Below are positions 1-8,776 of a stretch of DNA of 64,000 bases, piece by piece. Numbering within the stretch: the stretch's first letter is position 1; every line of letters starts with the position of its first letter. A program made the position numbers and the translations under genes. This DNA is from Flavobacteriaceae bacterium UBA3179 (lineage in GTDB: Bacteria; Bacteroidota; Bacteroidia; Flavobacteriales; Flavobacteriaceae), in NCBI GenBank assembly GCA_002364245.1, contig DEXR01000050.1:30474-94473 (forward strand), written 5' to 3'. The notes under the pieces were generated by a model that was not told the origin of the DNA, did no database searches, and saw only the letters and a list, made by a program, of their open reading frames with translations.

Positions 1-2
1 AA

Positions 3-50
3 GAAGACGGCGAAACCAAAATGAAGGTTAAGACCGATAACGATAATTAA
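3..50 (+). CDS. C-terminal end of an unidentified protein (5' truncated)
   Basis: The window opens inside a reading frame that runs to a TAA at 48-50 and encodes a short, charged, hydrophilic tail ending TDNDN. A strong intrinsic terminator follows 22 bases later, which supports this being the true end of a plus-strand gene. The 15 visible residues are too few to name the protein. Confidence 0.55.
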   Translation, partial: EDGETKMKVKTDNDN

Positions 51-72
51 TTTTTATATTTTTTAAAACTAC

Positions 73-107
73 AAACCCCCAAAGTTGAATGGCTTTGGGG
101 GTTTTAG
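73..107 (+). terminator. Rho-independent terminator
   Basis: A perfect 12-bp stem (AAACCCCCAAAG at 73-84 with its complement at 93-104) closes an 8-base loop and runs into T residues. It terminates the truncated gene at the window edge. Confidence 0.85.
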
Positions 108-165
108 TTAAATAATAGAATATGTCTATATATTACAATAGCAATTTTATATATATTTTATTTAA

Positions 166-525
166 ATGAATGATAAAACAAAAAAAGTATTAATTATTGG
201 AGGGTTAATCGCACTTGTTCTATTTGGTATATATGAAAATACAGTAAAGAAAAATGAATTAGAGAGGTTTGAAGCAAAGACAAAAGGTATTATTACTAAT
301 TATGTCGGTGTTAGGCCTACATCATTTGAATTAGAATTTAAATATCTTGTTGATGGTCAAGTTTATTATAATACTGAAATAACATCCCCTTTTGAATGTG
401 AAAACGGCAGAAAGGGTTGTTTAGGCTCTACTTTTACTGTAATTTACTCAACAAAAAATCCAGAAGTAAGTCGTATTAAATTAGGAAAATATAATAAATA
501 CGTTAAAACATCTCCTTCGCTTTAA
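166..525 (+). CDS. Small single-span membrane protein, unknown function
   Basis: A 119-residue protein with one hydrophobic segment at about residues 8-23 after a lysine-rich N-terminus. The rest is a soluble domain of about 90 residues with two cysteines (FECENGRKGCLG). The short transmembrane segment followed by a beta-rich domain containing a V-x-Y motif resembles DUF3592-type proteins, but only loosely. No enzymatic motif is visible. It stands alone, and the region around it is AT-rich compared with the housekeeping genes further along. Function unknown. Confidence 0.6.
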   Translation: MNDKTKKVLIIGGLIALVLFGIYENTVKKNELERFEAKTKGIITNYVGVRPTSFELEFKYLVDGQVYYNTEITSPFECENGRKGCLGSTFTVIYSTKNPEVSRIKLGKYNKYVKTSPSL

Positions 526-622
526 TTTTTTTTTGAATAAACAAAACTTTGTTTTCTCTTCTTACTAATATCTCTTGATAAATGTAACTTGTGCTAAATG
601 TAATTAGAATATGACATTAAAC

Positions 623-650
623 AAAAAAAGCCCATCCTGATGGATAAGCT
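623..650 (-). terminator. Terminator downstream of tRNA-Asp
   Basis: On the minus strand a 9-bp stem with two G-U pairs (642-650 with 629-637) and a four-base loop is followed by a run of seven T. It lies about 65 bases after the tRNA and has no other obvious client. The rest of the gene-free stretch 526-860 holds only the tRNA, its promoter and a 6-bp hairpin (677-682 with 689-694). Confidence 0.6.
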
Positions 651-713
651 CTTCATTGGTCTATTTCTAAACCACTTCCGCCATTAAAGGCGGACAACAC
701 AACATTTTAATTG

Positions 714-787
714 CGGTCTGGACGAGACTCGAACTCGCGACCCCCTGCGTGACAGGCAGGTATTCTAACCAACTGAACTACCAGACC
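714..787 (-). tRNA. tRNA-Asp (anticodon GTC)
   Basis: The minus strand folds as a cloverleaf. The acceptor stem GGTCTGG pairs with CCAGACC, the D-arm contains AGTTGGTTAGAA, the anticodon stem-loop is CCTGC-CTGTCAC-GCAGG with anticodon GTC, and the T-loop is GTTCGAGTC. The discriminator base is G, as expected for Asp. The 3' CCA is not encoded, so it must be added after transcription. Confidence 0.97.
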
Positions 788-806
788 GTTGCTATCTTAG
801 CGGTGG

Positions 807-837
807 CAAATATACTACGCATTTTCATTTTGACAAA
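807..837 (-). promoter_or_regulatory. Bacteroidota-type promoter for tRNA-Asp
   Basis: On the minus strand TTTG (834-837) and TATATTTG (807-814) are separated by exactly 19 bases, the canonical -33/-7 arrangement of the main sigma factor in this phylum. The transcript would start about 12 bases before the tRNA. This is the cleanest promoter in the window. Confidence 0.8.
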
Positions 838-860
838 CATTTTTTGAAAAAAATTTCCAA

Positions 861-1793
861 CTATCCGCCAAACTTTTGACGCTCTACTAAATAGGTGGTC
901 AAGATTTTATTGAAACTCTCATTAATATCGGCTGCTACATACTTAATTCGATATTGGCCGCATTTTAGTTTCAATTTAGAAAAATAGGCTGCCACAGCCG
1001 TTTCATACGATTGTTTAATGTTTTCGGCATACAAATTAATATGCTCACCCGTTTCTACATCTACAAATCGTTTCGGGCGATTACTAAAATTAAAATTCTG
1101 TTCTTTCTCTTTATCAAAAGTATGAAACAGAACCACTTCATGCTTATTATATTTTAAATGCTGCAGGGCTTCAAATAGAGCTTCTTCTTCAGCATCGCTT
1201 TGAAACATATCGGTAAACAAAAAAACCAACGAACGTCTTTTCAATTTTTCAGCAATTAAATGTAAGTGCGAATAAGTTTTTGTGGTTTTCTTTTCAGCAG
1301 GTTTTTGTATCGCTTCATTTAGCTTTCCCAACAACATTTGATGGTGTCGCTCACTACCTTTTTCATTGGCGTAAAATTCGTATTCATTACTATAAATACT
1401 CATCCCGATTGCGTCTCTTTGCCTTTTTAGCAGATTCATAATTGCGGCGGAAGCCAAAGCCGAAAAACCAATTTTGTTTAAAGAATTGATTCCAAATTGT
1501 TTCAGCTTTGGATAATGCATAGAACTACTGTTGTCAATAATTATATGACATCGTAAATTGGTTTCTTCTTCGTACCGCTTTGTGTAGAGTTTGTCTGTTT
1601 TAGCAAATAACTTCCAATCTATATGCTTAGTGCTTTCGCCTTGATTATAAATTTTATGCTCAGCAAATTCTGCCGAAAACCCGTGAAACGGACTTTTATG
1701 AAGCCCAGAAATAAACCCCTCTACCACCTGCTTGGCAAGAAGCTCCAGGTTTTTAAACCCAGTGATTTCGTTTATTTCCTTTTGAAGATCCAC
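861..1793 (-). CDS. DUF58 domain protein (von Willebrand A-like)
   Basis: A 310-residue protein with the DUF58 signature (GESTKHIDWKLFAKT at about 53-67) and a vWA-type metal-site motif DNSSSM. In this family the domain usually accompanies MoxR AAA ATPases and membrane vWA proteins, and is thought to act in chaperone-like assembly. No MoxR gene is next to it here. The frame begins with GTG 12 bases after the clpP stop, and no ATG lies near the start, so the two genes are probably co-transcribed. The substrate is unknown. Confidence 0.85.
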   Translation of the reverse strand: MDLQKEINEITGFKNLELLAKQVVEGFISGLHKSPFHGFSAEFAEHKIYNQGESTKHIDWKLFAKTDKLYTKRYEEETNLRCHIIIDNSSSMHYPKLKQFGINSLNKIGFSALASAAIMNLLKRQRDAIGMSIYSNEYEFYANEKGSERHHQMLLGKLNEAIQKPAEKKTTKTYSHLHLIAEKLKRRSLVFLFTDMFQSDAEEEALFEALQHLKYNKHEVVLFHTFDKEKEQNFNFSNRPKRFVDVETGEHINLYAENIKQSYETAVAAYFSKLKLKCGQYRIKYVAADINESFNKILTTYLVERQKFGG

Positions 1794-1805
1794 GTGATGC
1801 AGTTT

Positions 1806-2351
1806 TTATTTTAAAACCTCATCCACAATCCCGTAGGCAACACTCTCCTCAGCATCCATCCAGTGATCGCGGTTAAAGTCTTTCATTACTTTTTCAAATT
1901 TTTGACCGCAATTATCGGCTAAAATCTGTGCGCTTAATTCTTTTGTTTTTAATATTTCCTGGGCGGTAATTTCAATATCACTTGCAGGTCCTCTTGTTCC
2001 ACCACTGGGTTGGTGAATCATTACTCGCGCGTTTGGTTGAATAAATCGTTTTCCTTTTTCTCCAGCTGACAATAAAATGCTCCCCATAGAAGCGGCCAAG
2101 CCTGTACAAATAGTAGAAACTGGGCTTTTAATCTGTTTGATAGTATCGTATATAGAAAATCCTGCGGTTACATAGCCACCTGGACTATTGATGTAGAGTT
2201 TAATTTCGTCTTGGTTCAGCGAATCAAAATATAGCAAACGCTCTACCACATGTTTAGCGCTATCATCATCTACTTGGCTCCAAAGAAATACCTTGCGGTC
2301 GCTTAATAGCTTGTTGTCTATCCAATCCTGTACTTTATTTATTTTTTCCAT
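1806..2351 (-). CDS. clpP: Stand-alone ClpP-family serine protease
   Basis: A 181-residue member of the ClpP family, which forms tetradecameric proteolytic chambers fed by AAA unfoldases. The catalytic triad is visible: Ser88 in GLAASMGS, His113 in MIHQP and Asp162 in NRDHW. It is shorter than the usual ClpP of about 200-230 residues, with a reduced N-terminus, and no clpX or clpA is nearby. It sits between trxA and a DUF58 gene. This suggests a second ClpP paralogue rather than the housekeeping one, but whether another exists cannot be seen here. Confidence 0.9.
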   Translation of the reverse strand: MEKINKVQDWIDNKLLSDRKVFLWSQVDDDSAKHVVERLLYFDSLNQDEIKLYINSPGGYVTAGFSIYDTIKQIKSPVSTICTGLAASMGSILLSAGEKGKRFIQPNARVMIHQPSGGTRGPASDIEITAQEILKTKELSAQILADNCGQKFEKVMKDFNRDHWMDAEESVAYGIVDEVLK

Positions 2352-2402
2352 AGTATCCTTTTTAAAAAACTTGCATTTTAGTGCTAATGTAAACTTACTA
2401 AA

Positions 2403-2437
2403 AATAAAAAAAGGCTCAGCACATTGCCAAGCCTTTT
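2403..2437 (-). terminator. Terminator of trxA
   Basis: On the minus strand AAAAGGCT (2430-2437) pairs with AGCCTTTT (2409-2416) around a 13-base loop, and T residues follow. It lies 31 bases past the trxA stop and separates it from clpP. Confidence 0.7.
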
Positions 2438-2467
2438 CAACTTAATTTTTCTTTTTCAAATTTCTTT

Positions 2468-2785
2468 TTAAAGAAGCTGATCGATTGCTTCTTCATAAAC
2501 GTTTTTAGGCGCAACACCTACTTGTCTTCCTACTAATTCTCCTTTATTGAAAACTAATACTGTTGGAATATTACGAACTCCATATTTAGCAGCAAATTCT
2601 TGATTTGCATCTACATCTACTTTCCCTACAACGGCTTTACCCTCATAGTCTTTACTTATTTCATCAATGATTGGTCCTACCATTCTACAAGGTCCGCACC
2701 AAGCAGCCCAAAAATCTACTACTACCGGTTTGTCACTTTTTAAAACGGTTTCGTCAAATGTTGCATCTGTTATCTCTAAAGCCAT
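2468..2785 (-). CDS. trxA: Thioredoxin
   Basis: A 105-residue cytoplasmic thioredoxin of standard length. The active site is WCGPC with redox cysteines 30 and 33, preceded by the VVVDFWAAW strand, and the cis-proline motif NIPTV follows. It reduces protein disulfides using electrons from thioredoxin reductase. A -7 element lies 22 bases upstream and a terminator downstream, so it is probably monocistronic. Confidence 0.97.
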   Translation of the reverse strand: MALEITDATFDETVLKSDKPVVVDFWAAWCGPCRMVGPIIDEISKDYEGKAVVGKVDVDANQEFAAKYGVRNIPTVLVFNKGELVGRQVGVAPKNVYEEAIDQLL

Positions 2786-2807
2786 AATTTTATTTTTTAT
2801 TGTTATG

Positions 2808-2815
2808 CAAAAGTA
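2808..2815 (-). promoter_or_regulatory. -7 promoter element of trxA
   Basis: On the minus strand TACTTTTG matches TAnnTTTG 22 bases before the trxA ATG. A TTTG lies only 14 bases further upstream, so the -33 match is poor. Confidence 0.5.
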
Positions 2816-2896
2816 GTCATTTTTTAGGGCAAACCTTACAGCCCTAACATTACTTTATATAATAGGTTTATTGTTTTTGTTGATAGTTTTTCAAAA

Positions 2897-5800
2897 TTAA
2901 TTTAATCTAAAATTAACCTGTTCCTGCGATAATTCGTTTAAAAGCTCTTTGTTTATTTCAATTTTACGGGTACGGCTGGGCATATTTATTTTAATTTTAT
3001 CTGCCATTTCGTAGATTAAAAAGTGTAGCTGTTTTTCACCTTTATGAATAGTAAACAAATCGTTTAATCTATCAATACGTTCATCTTCCAAATCCTCTAA
3101 TGGCATGCGGATGGTTAATTTTTTTGAGTGTTTTTCTAAAACATCATGCAATTGAAGCATGCTAGAATATTGTATTCTTGGCTCCCCTTTTTTCCCAGTA
3201 TCCTTATTGGTCCATCCTTCTTTTATGAAAACACGGGCGTGAATAAAAGAATTAGGCACCAAAAAATGACGTAACTTTAAATAGTCTTCCCCAAATATTT
3301 TAAACTCATAGCTATCGTCATAATCTTCAACCGTAAAAATAGCCCAACCTCTTCCAGCTTTCGATTCCCGGTGCTGTACATCGCTAACTACTCCGCCAAA
3401 ACTAAGTTCTCTATTTACAAACTTTTCAAGATTATTAAAATCTGAAACTTTACAATTAGTGAAGTATTTCATTTCTACTTTGAAATCGTCTAGCGGATGC
3501 CCAGAAATATAAACGCCCACTACATCTTTCTCTAATTTTAGTTTTTTCATCGTTCCCCATTCTTCACAAGGGGGAACTTCCGGCTCAGGGATTTGTACAT
3601 CACTGGCCTCCCCAAATAAACTTACTTGGGATGAATTTTGCGTTTCTTGATATTTTGAAGCATACTTTAATACTTTTTCAACAAACATCACGCCATCGCC
3701 TTCATCATGCAGATATTGCGCACGGTGGGTGTCGAAACTATCAAAACCACCTGCCAATGCTAAACTTTCAAAGGCTTTTTTATTCGCAGCTCGTAAATCA
3801 ATTCGCTTAGCTAAATCAAAAATTGATTTATAATTTCCGTCTTTTCTATTTTCAACAATAGTGGCCACCGCATTACCTCCAACGCCCTTAACAGCCCCCA
3901 TTCCAAAACGGATATTCCCTTGATCATTTACTGTAAATTTATAGAAGGATTCGTTTACGTCGGGCCCTAAAACTGTCATGCCCATGCGCTTGCATTCTTC
4001 CATAAAAAAGGTAACCTGCTTAATATCGTTCATGTTATTGGAAAGCACTGCTGCCATATATTCCGCAGGATAATGGGCTTTTAAATAAGCTGTTTGGTAT
4101 GCAATCCACGCATAGCAAGTTGAGTGCGATTTGTTAAAAGCATAACTCGCAAAAGCTTCCCAATCTTTCCAAATTTTTTCCAGTTTTTCAGGGTCATGAC
4201 CTTTTTTAGAAGCATTTTCGATAAAACGTGGTTTCATTTTATCGAGTACTGCTTTTTGTTTTTTACCCATCGCCTTCCGCAGTACATCTGCATCACCTTT
4301 ACTGAAATCGGCCAGCTTTTGCGACAGTAACATCACCTGCTCTTGATAGACCGTAATTCCGTAGGTTTCTTGTAAATACTCTTCCATCGCCGGAAGGTCA
4401 TAGTCAATTTCTTCCTCACCGTTTTTTCTTCTAATGAAACTCGGAATATATTCCAACGGACCTGGACGATATAAGGCGTTCATCGCAATAAGGTCGGCAA
4501 AAACGGTAGGCTTTAACTCTTTCATATACTTCTGCATCCCTGCAGATTCATACTGAAATATCCCTACGGTTTCCCCGCGCTGGAAAAGCGCATAGGTTTC
4601 TTCATCATCCAGCGGAAAGCTGTCTGGATCGAGATCTATATTGTGTTTGTGTTTTACAATTTTAACCGTGTCCTTAATTAAGGTCAAAGTTTTCAATCCT
4701 AAGAAATCCATTTTAAGCAAACCAGCACTTTCAACGACTGAGTTGTCAAACTGAGTTACATATAAATCGGAGTCTTTTGCTACGGAAACAGGCACGAAAT
4801 TGGTTATATCGTCCGGAGTAATGATTACTCCACAGGCGTGAATACCGGTATTTCGAACGGAACCTTCTAATATTTTCGCTTGGTTGATGGTTACAGCTTC
4901 TAAATCGTCTCCTTCTGAAAGATTCAACAATTCATTAACCTTGGGCAGTTCATCACTTCTAAATTTACTCCGTAACTCCTGCTCGCTCATGCCGAAAATT
5001 TTATTCAGCTTGGTCATATTCGGAATCAACTTTGAAATTCTATCGGCTTCATTCAACGGTAAATCCAAAACCCGGGCTGTATCTCGAATAGACGATTTCG
5101 CCGCCATGGTTCCGTACGTAATAATTTGCGCTACCTGATTGGCGCCGTATTTTTCAATCACATAGTCCATTACCCGGCTTCGGCCTTCATCATCAAAATC
5201 AATATCGATATCGGGCATACTCACACGATCCGGATTTAAGAAACGCTCAAAAAGTAAGTCATACTTAATAGGATCGATATTTGTAATGGCTAAACAATAT
5301 GCCACGGCACTACCGGCAGCAGAACCACGCCCCGGCCCTACCGAAACATCCATCTTTCGGGCTTCGCGAATAAAATCTTCAGTAATTAAAAAATAACCAG
5401 GATACCCTGTATTTTCAATAACACTCAATTCAAAATTAAGGCGTTCTTCAATCTCAGGGGTTATTTCTTTATATCGTTTTTCAGCTCCCTTGAAAGTTAG
5501 ATGTTTTAAATATGCGTTTTCGCCTCGATTTCCGCCGTCTTCAGCATCTTTAGGGTCTTGAAACTCTTCGGGAATACTAAATTTTGGAAGTAACACATCC
5601 CTTGCCAATGAATAAGACTCAATTTTATTAACCACTTCAGAAATATTACTAATCGCTTCTGGAAGGTCTTTAAAGAGGTTTTTCATTTCCTCTTGCGTCT
5701 TAAAGTAATATTGATCGTTGGGCAAACCATACCGATATCCACGACCTCTACCAATAGGTGTAGCTTGCTTTTCACCGTCTTTTACACAGAGTAAAATATC

Positions 5801-7249
5801 GTGAGCATTGGCATTTTCCTTGTCAATATAATAGGTGTTGTTACAAGCCACTAATTTCACCTCATGCTTTTTAGCGAGCTCAATTAAAACAGTATTTACG
5901 CGTTTTTCATCTTCTTGATTGTGACGCATAATTTCTACGTACAAATCGTCCCCAAATTGCTCTTTCCACCAGATTAACGCTTCTTCTGCTTGATGTTCAC
6001 CTACATTTAAGATTTTTCCAGGTACTTCGCCGTACAAACTACCGGTAAGCACGATGATATCTTCTTTATATTTTGAAATTACATTTTTGTCAATTCGAGG
6101 CACGTAATAAAACCCTTCGGTATAAGCAATAGAAGCCATTTTGGCCAAGTTGTGGTATCCTTTTTTGTTTTTCGCCAATAAAACTACTTGGTAACCATTG
6201 TCTTTATGATTTTTGTTGAGATGATCTTCACATACAAAAAACTCACACCCAACAATTGCTTTTAATTCTTTGTGTTTTTCTTCTTCAGAAAGACCTGCGT
6301 TGTATGAATTTACCGCTTTTGTAAAATGAAATGCACCCATCATATTACCTGTATCGGTAAGCGCTACGGCCGGCATTTCATTTTTAATAGCCGCCTGAAC
6401 TAAATCTTGTGTTGAGGAAGTAGATTGTAAAATAGAAAACTGTGAGTGGTTATGAAGGTGCGAAAAAGCTGTTTCTTCCAGGGTGGCAATGTTCTCTTTT
6501 ATTTCTTCGGAAGAAATGGTTTCGGTCTGGGTGGCCGCTTCAATTTCCTTTCTGATTTTTTCAGAAGCCTTTTTAAGATTGATGTGTTTTAAACCAATGA
6601 GTTCAATCTCTTTTGGGTTTTCTTCTGAAAATTTTTCGAAATAATCCGGTTGAACATCCAGTTCTTTTTCAGTGTAGATATTTCTTCTAACGAGCTCTAA
6701 AAAACAACGTGTAGTTGCTTCCACATCGGCAGTTGCGTTGTGTGCTTCAGTAAAAGGCTCGTTAAATAAAAACTCATGTAACTCGGTTAGTGTAGGTAAT
6801 TTAAATTTACCACCACGACCTCCGGGAATTTGACACAATTGTGCAGTTGTTTCGGTACAAGTGTCTAAAACGGGTAATTGCGGCAATGGGTTGTGCATTT
6901 CCAAACGGTGAAATTCGGCTCCCATAATATTTAAGTCGAACCCTACGTTTTGCCCAACTACGAATTTTGTTTTGGATAAAGCTTCAGCAAATTTTTCAGC
7001 TACTTCAGTTAAAGGAATTCCTTCTTGTTGCGCTAATTCTGTAGAAATACCATGGATTTTTTCCGCATCAAACGGAATTGTAAAACCATCGGGCTGTATT
7101 AAATAGTCCTGATGTTCGACAACGTTCCCCATAGCATCGTGCAGCTGCCAAGCTATTTGTATGCATCTTGGCCAATTATCGGTATCGGTTACTGGGGCAT
7201 CCCAGCGTTTAGGTAATCCGGTTGTCTCGGTATCAAAAATCAGGTACAT
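2897..7249 (-). CDS. dnaE: DNA polymerase III alpha subunit with fused 3'-5' exonuclease domain
   Basis: A 1450-residue replicative polymerase, longer than the usual DnaE of about 1160. Residues 1-190 form a DnaQ-like DEDDh exonuclease: Asp6 and Glu8 in DTETTG, Asp105 in NVGFD, and His170 with Asp175 in HNATAD. A PHP domain begins near residue 265 with HLHNHSQFS. The polymerase palm carries the catalytic aspartates in PDIDIDF, and a helix-hairpin-helix and OB-fold region (from about GVVSDVQHRESK) closes the protein. It therefore unites polymerisation and proofreading in one chain. The ATG beginning MYLIFDTETTG is unambiguous because the exonuclease motif follows at once. Confidence 0.96.
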   Translation of the reverse strand: MYLIFDTETTGLPKRWDAPVTDTDNWPRCIQIAWQLHDAMGNVVEHQDYLIQPDGFTIPFDAEKIHGISTELAQQEGIPLTEVAEKFAEALSKTKFVVGQNVGFDLNIMGAEFHRLEMHNPLPQLPVLDTCTETTAQLCQIPGGRGGKFKLPTLTELHEFLFNEPFTEAHNATADVEATTRCFLELVRRNIYTEKELDVQPDYFEKFSEENPKEIELIGLKHINLKKASEKIRKEIEAATQTETISSEEIKENIATLEETAFSHLHNHSQFSILQSTSSTQDLVQAAIKNEMPAVALTDTGNMMGAFHFTKAVNSYNAGLSEEEKHKELKAIVGCEFFVCEDHLNKNHKDNGYQVVLLAKNKKGYHNLAKMASIAYTEGFYYVPRIDKNVISKYKEDIIVLTGSLYGEVPGKILNVGEHQAEEALIWWKEQFGDDLYVEIMRHNQEDEKRVNTVLIELAKKHEVKLVACNNTYYIDKENANAHDILLCVKDGEKQATPIGRGRGYRYGLPNDQYYFKTQEEMKNLFKDLPEAISNISEVVNKIESYSLARDVLLPKFSIPEEFQDPKDAEDGGNRGENAYLKHLTFKGAEKRYKEITPEIEERLNFELSVIENTGYPGYFLITEDFIREARKMDVSVGPGRGSAAGSAVAYCLAITNIDPIKYDLLFERFLNPDRVSMPDIDIDFDDEGRSRVMDYVIEKYGANQVAQIITYGTMAAKSSIRDTARVLDLPLNEADRISKLIPNMTKLNKIFGMSEQELRSKFRSDELPKVNELLNLSEGDDLEAVTINQAKILEGSVRNTGIHACGVIITPDDITNFVPVSVAKDSDLYVTQFDNSVVESAGLLKMDFLGLKTLTLIKDTVKIVKHKHNIDLDPDSFPLDDEETYALFQRGETVGIFQYESAGMQKYMKELKPTVFADLIAMNALYRPGPLEYIPSFIRRKNGEEEIDYDLPAMEEYLQETYGITVYQEQVMLLSQKLADFSKGDADVLRKAMGKKQKAVLDKMKPRFIENASKKGHDPEKLEKIWKDWEAFASYAFNKSHSTCYAWIAYQTAYLKAHYPAEYMAAVLSNNMNDIKQVTFFMEECKRMGMTVLGPDVNESFYKFTVNDQGNIRFGMGAVKGVGGNAVATIVENRKDGNYKSIFDLAKRIDLRAANKKAFESLALAGGFDSFDTHRAQYLHDEGDGVMFVEKVLKYASKYQETQNSSQVSLFGEASDVQIPEPEVPPCEEWGTMKKLKLEKDVVGVYISGHPLDDFKVEMKYFTNCKVSDFNNLEKFVNRELSFGGVVSDVQHRESKAGRGWAIFTVEDYDDSYEFKIFGEDYLKLRHFLVPNSFIHARVFIKEGWTNKDTGKKGEPRIQYSSMLQLHDVLEKHSKKLTIRMPLEDLEDERIDRLNDLFTIHKGEKQLHFLIYEMADKIKINMPSRTRKIEINKELLNELSQEQVNFRLN

Positions 7250-7370
7250 GGGTTTCGGTCTAGTTTCAGAAATAAGAAGTTTTCAGAATAGGTTCTGAAA
7301 AAAAGTAAAAATAAAAAAACAGCATCAGTTAAGGAAAGAAACTTGCCACGAGTTATTAACGTATGCATAA

Positions 7371-7400
7371 AAAAAAGACCGGAAAAATAACCGGTCTCTC
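7371..7400. terminator. Bidirectional terminator beyond the four-helix-bundle gene
   Basis: A 7-bp stem (7376-7382 with 7391-7397) is flanked by an A run on the left and T-rich sequence on the right, so it can act on either strand. It serves mainly the minus-strand gene at 7423-7872. Confidence 0.7.
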
Positions 7401-7422
7401 TTCTTTCTCATAGCATTTAGTC

Positions 7423-7872
7423 TTAGGACAATACTGCTTCAAATTGTTTTGCGTTTTGCAAGGTAGCTTGAACATTGTTTCGTTGTTCTGTTAAGATATT
7501 TTTTGTCGTTGGAGGCAACGTCGTGTCATTTATCACCTCATTATATTCTTCAACAGCAGCTTCTTCACCTTTTTCCACTTCTTTTAAAATCGCCTCTTCA
7601 TCATTCGAGGTAAAAGTACTTTTAATGTCCATCCAGGTTCTATGCAAATCTCCTGTAGTGCTTCCGCCTTTATCAGGATTTTCTCCAAAGTTTTTTATTT
7701 CACTTTTAAGTTTGTGCCCAAAATCGTATCGATTCTGTGCCTGTTCTTTAAAAAACTGTTGCAACTTGTTATTGTCTACAATTTCTGCTGCTTTTTTATA
7801 TCCTTTTTCAGCATCATAGTTTTTTTCTAATAAGTCGTTTATTCTTTTCGATATATTTTCTGTGTACTTCAT
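7423..7872 (-). CDS. PA2169-family four-helix-bundle protein (DUF2383)
   Basis: A 149-residue, almost wholly helical, soluble protein with no signal peptide. The pattern of heptad-like charged helices with conserved AEKGYKKAAE and EKGEEAAVEEYNE segments matches the PA2169/DUF2383 family, which has a ferritin-like four-helix bundle. Function in the family is unknown, though members are often stress-associated. The gene is monocistronic, with its own terminator. Confidence 0.8.
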   Translation of the reverse strand: MKYTENISKRINDLLEKNYDAEKGYKKAAEIVDNNKLQQFFKEQAQNRYDFGHKLKSEIKNFGENPDKGGSTTGDLHRTWMDIKSTFTSNDEEAILKEVEKGEEAAVEEYNEVINDTTLPPTTKNILTEQRNNVQATLQNAKQFEAVLS

Positions 7873-8123
7873 AATAGTAATTATTTAAATTTAGTTCGTG
7901 ATTAATTGCTTTCATCATCAATCTTCAACTACTTATAATATAGAGTATAGAAGTTATCTCAACGAACAATTAACCTAAGATTACAACAATTTAACAGAGT
8001 TTAACCCTTGTAAATAATAAGGCTATCGTGTGTTTTGAAAAAGGAGTCTTATCGGCTAAATTATAAAAGCAGAAAGCGAGTTTTAAATAAAATTTCAGAA
8101 ATGAAATAAAAAGTCATATTGGG

Positions 8124-8155
8124 TTGACTTTCAAACAAAAAATGCCGTATCTTTG
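8124..8155 (+). promoter_or_regulatory. Promoter of the rpsP-rimM operon
   Basis: TTG at 8124-8126 and TATCTTTG at 8148-8155 give a good -7 element with a 21-base spacer, slightly long. The transcript would start about 40 bases before rpsP. I see nothing else in the 332-base gap before rpsP. Confidence 0.65.
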
Positions 8156-8204
8156 CAAACTCAAAATTATAACCGAGGTCGGGAACCTCAAAAATTAATT
8201 ATTT

Positions 8205-8762
8205 ATGCCTTTAAAAATTAGATTACAAAGACACGGTAAAAAAGGAAAACCTTATTACTGGATCGTGGCTGCAGATAGCCGTGCAAAAAGAGATGGTAAA
8301 TATCTTGAAAAAATTGGTGTTTACAATCCTAACGTAAACCCAGCTCATATCGAGTTGGACGTTGACGGTGCTGTAAATTGGCTTCAAAATGGTGCGCAAC
8401 CAACCAATACGGCAAGAGCTATCCTTTCTTACAAAGGTGCTATGCTTAAAAATCACCTTGCAGGTGGTGTTCGTAAGGGAGCGTTAACTGAAGAGCAAGC
8501 CGAAGAAAAATTCAATTCTTGGTTAGAAGAAAAAGCTAAGAAAGTTGAAGGAAAACGTACTAAACTAACCGAAGCTGAAGAAAAAGCAAAAGCTGAAGCT
8601 TTAGCAGCTGAAAAAGCAGTTAGTGATGCACGTATTGCAGAGGCAAAAGCCGCTGAAGAAGAAGCGAAAGCTGAAGAAGAAGCAAAGGCAAAAGCTGAAG
8701 CTGAAGCAAAAGCAGCCGAAGAGGCTCCTGCTGCTGAAGAAGCTGCAAAAGAAGAAGAATAA
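8205..8762 (+). CDS. rpsP: 30S ribosomal protein S16 with long charged C-terminal tail
   Basis: The first 80 or so residues are S16: MPLKIRLQRHGKKGKPYYWI, then DSRAKRDGKYLEKIGVYNP. S16 binds 16S rRNA and helps assemble the small subunit. The protein is 185 residues against about 80-90 in most bacteria. The extra 100 residues are almost entirely Ala, Lys and Glu and should form a long single helix. Such extensions are common in Bacteroidota S16. It is followed after 14 bases by rimM, the usual partner. Confidence 0.97.
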   Translation: MPLKIRLQRHGKKGKPYYWIVAADSRAKRDGKYLEKIGVYNPNVNPAHIELDVDGAVNWLQNGAQPTNTARAILSYKGAMLKNHLAGGVRKGALTEEQAEEKFNSWLEEKAKKVEGKRTKLTEAEEKAKAEALAAEKAVSDARIAEAKAAEEEAKAEEEAKAKAEAEAKAAEEAPAAEEAAKEEE

Positions 8763-8776
8763 AGCGTAGCCTAACG

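Noticed and set aside
1806-2351. Reading the ClpP-like protein as the housekeeping ClpP
   Set aside because: It is short, has a reduced N-terminus and no clpX neighbour, so I kept it as a probable paralogue only.
7475-7819. Plus-strand frame of 114 codons opposite the four-helix-bundle gene
   Set aside because: It is Ser/Phe/Leu-rich, as expected from the antisense of a Lys/Glu-rich helical protein, and lacks a promoter.
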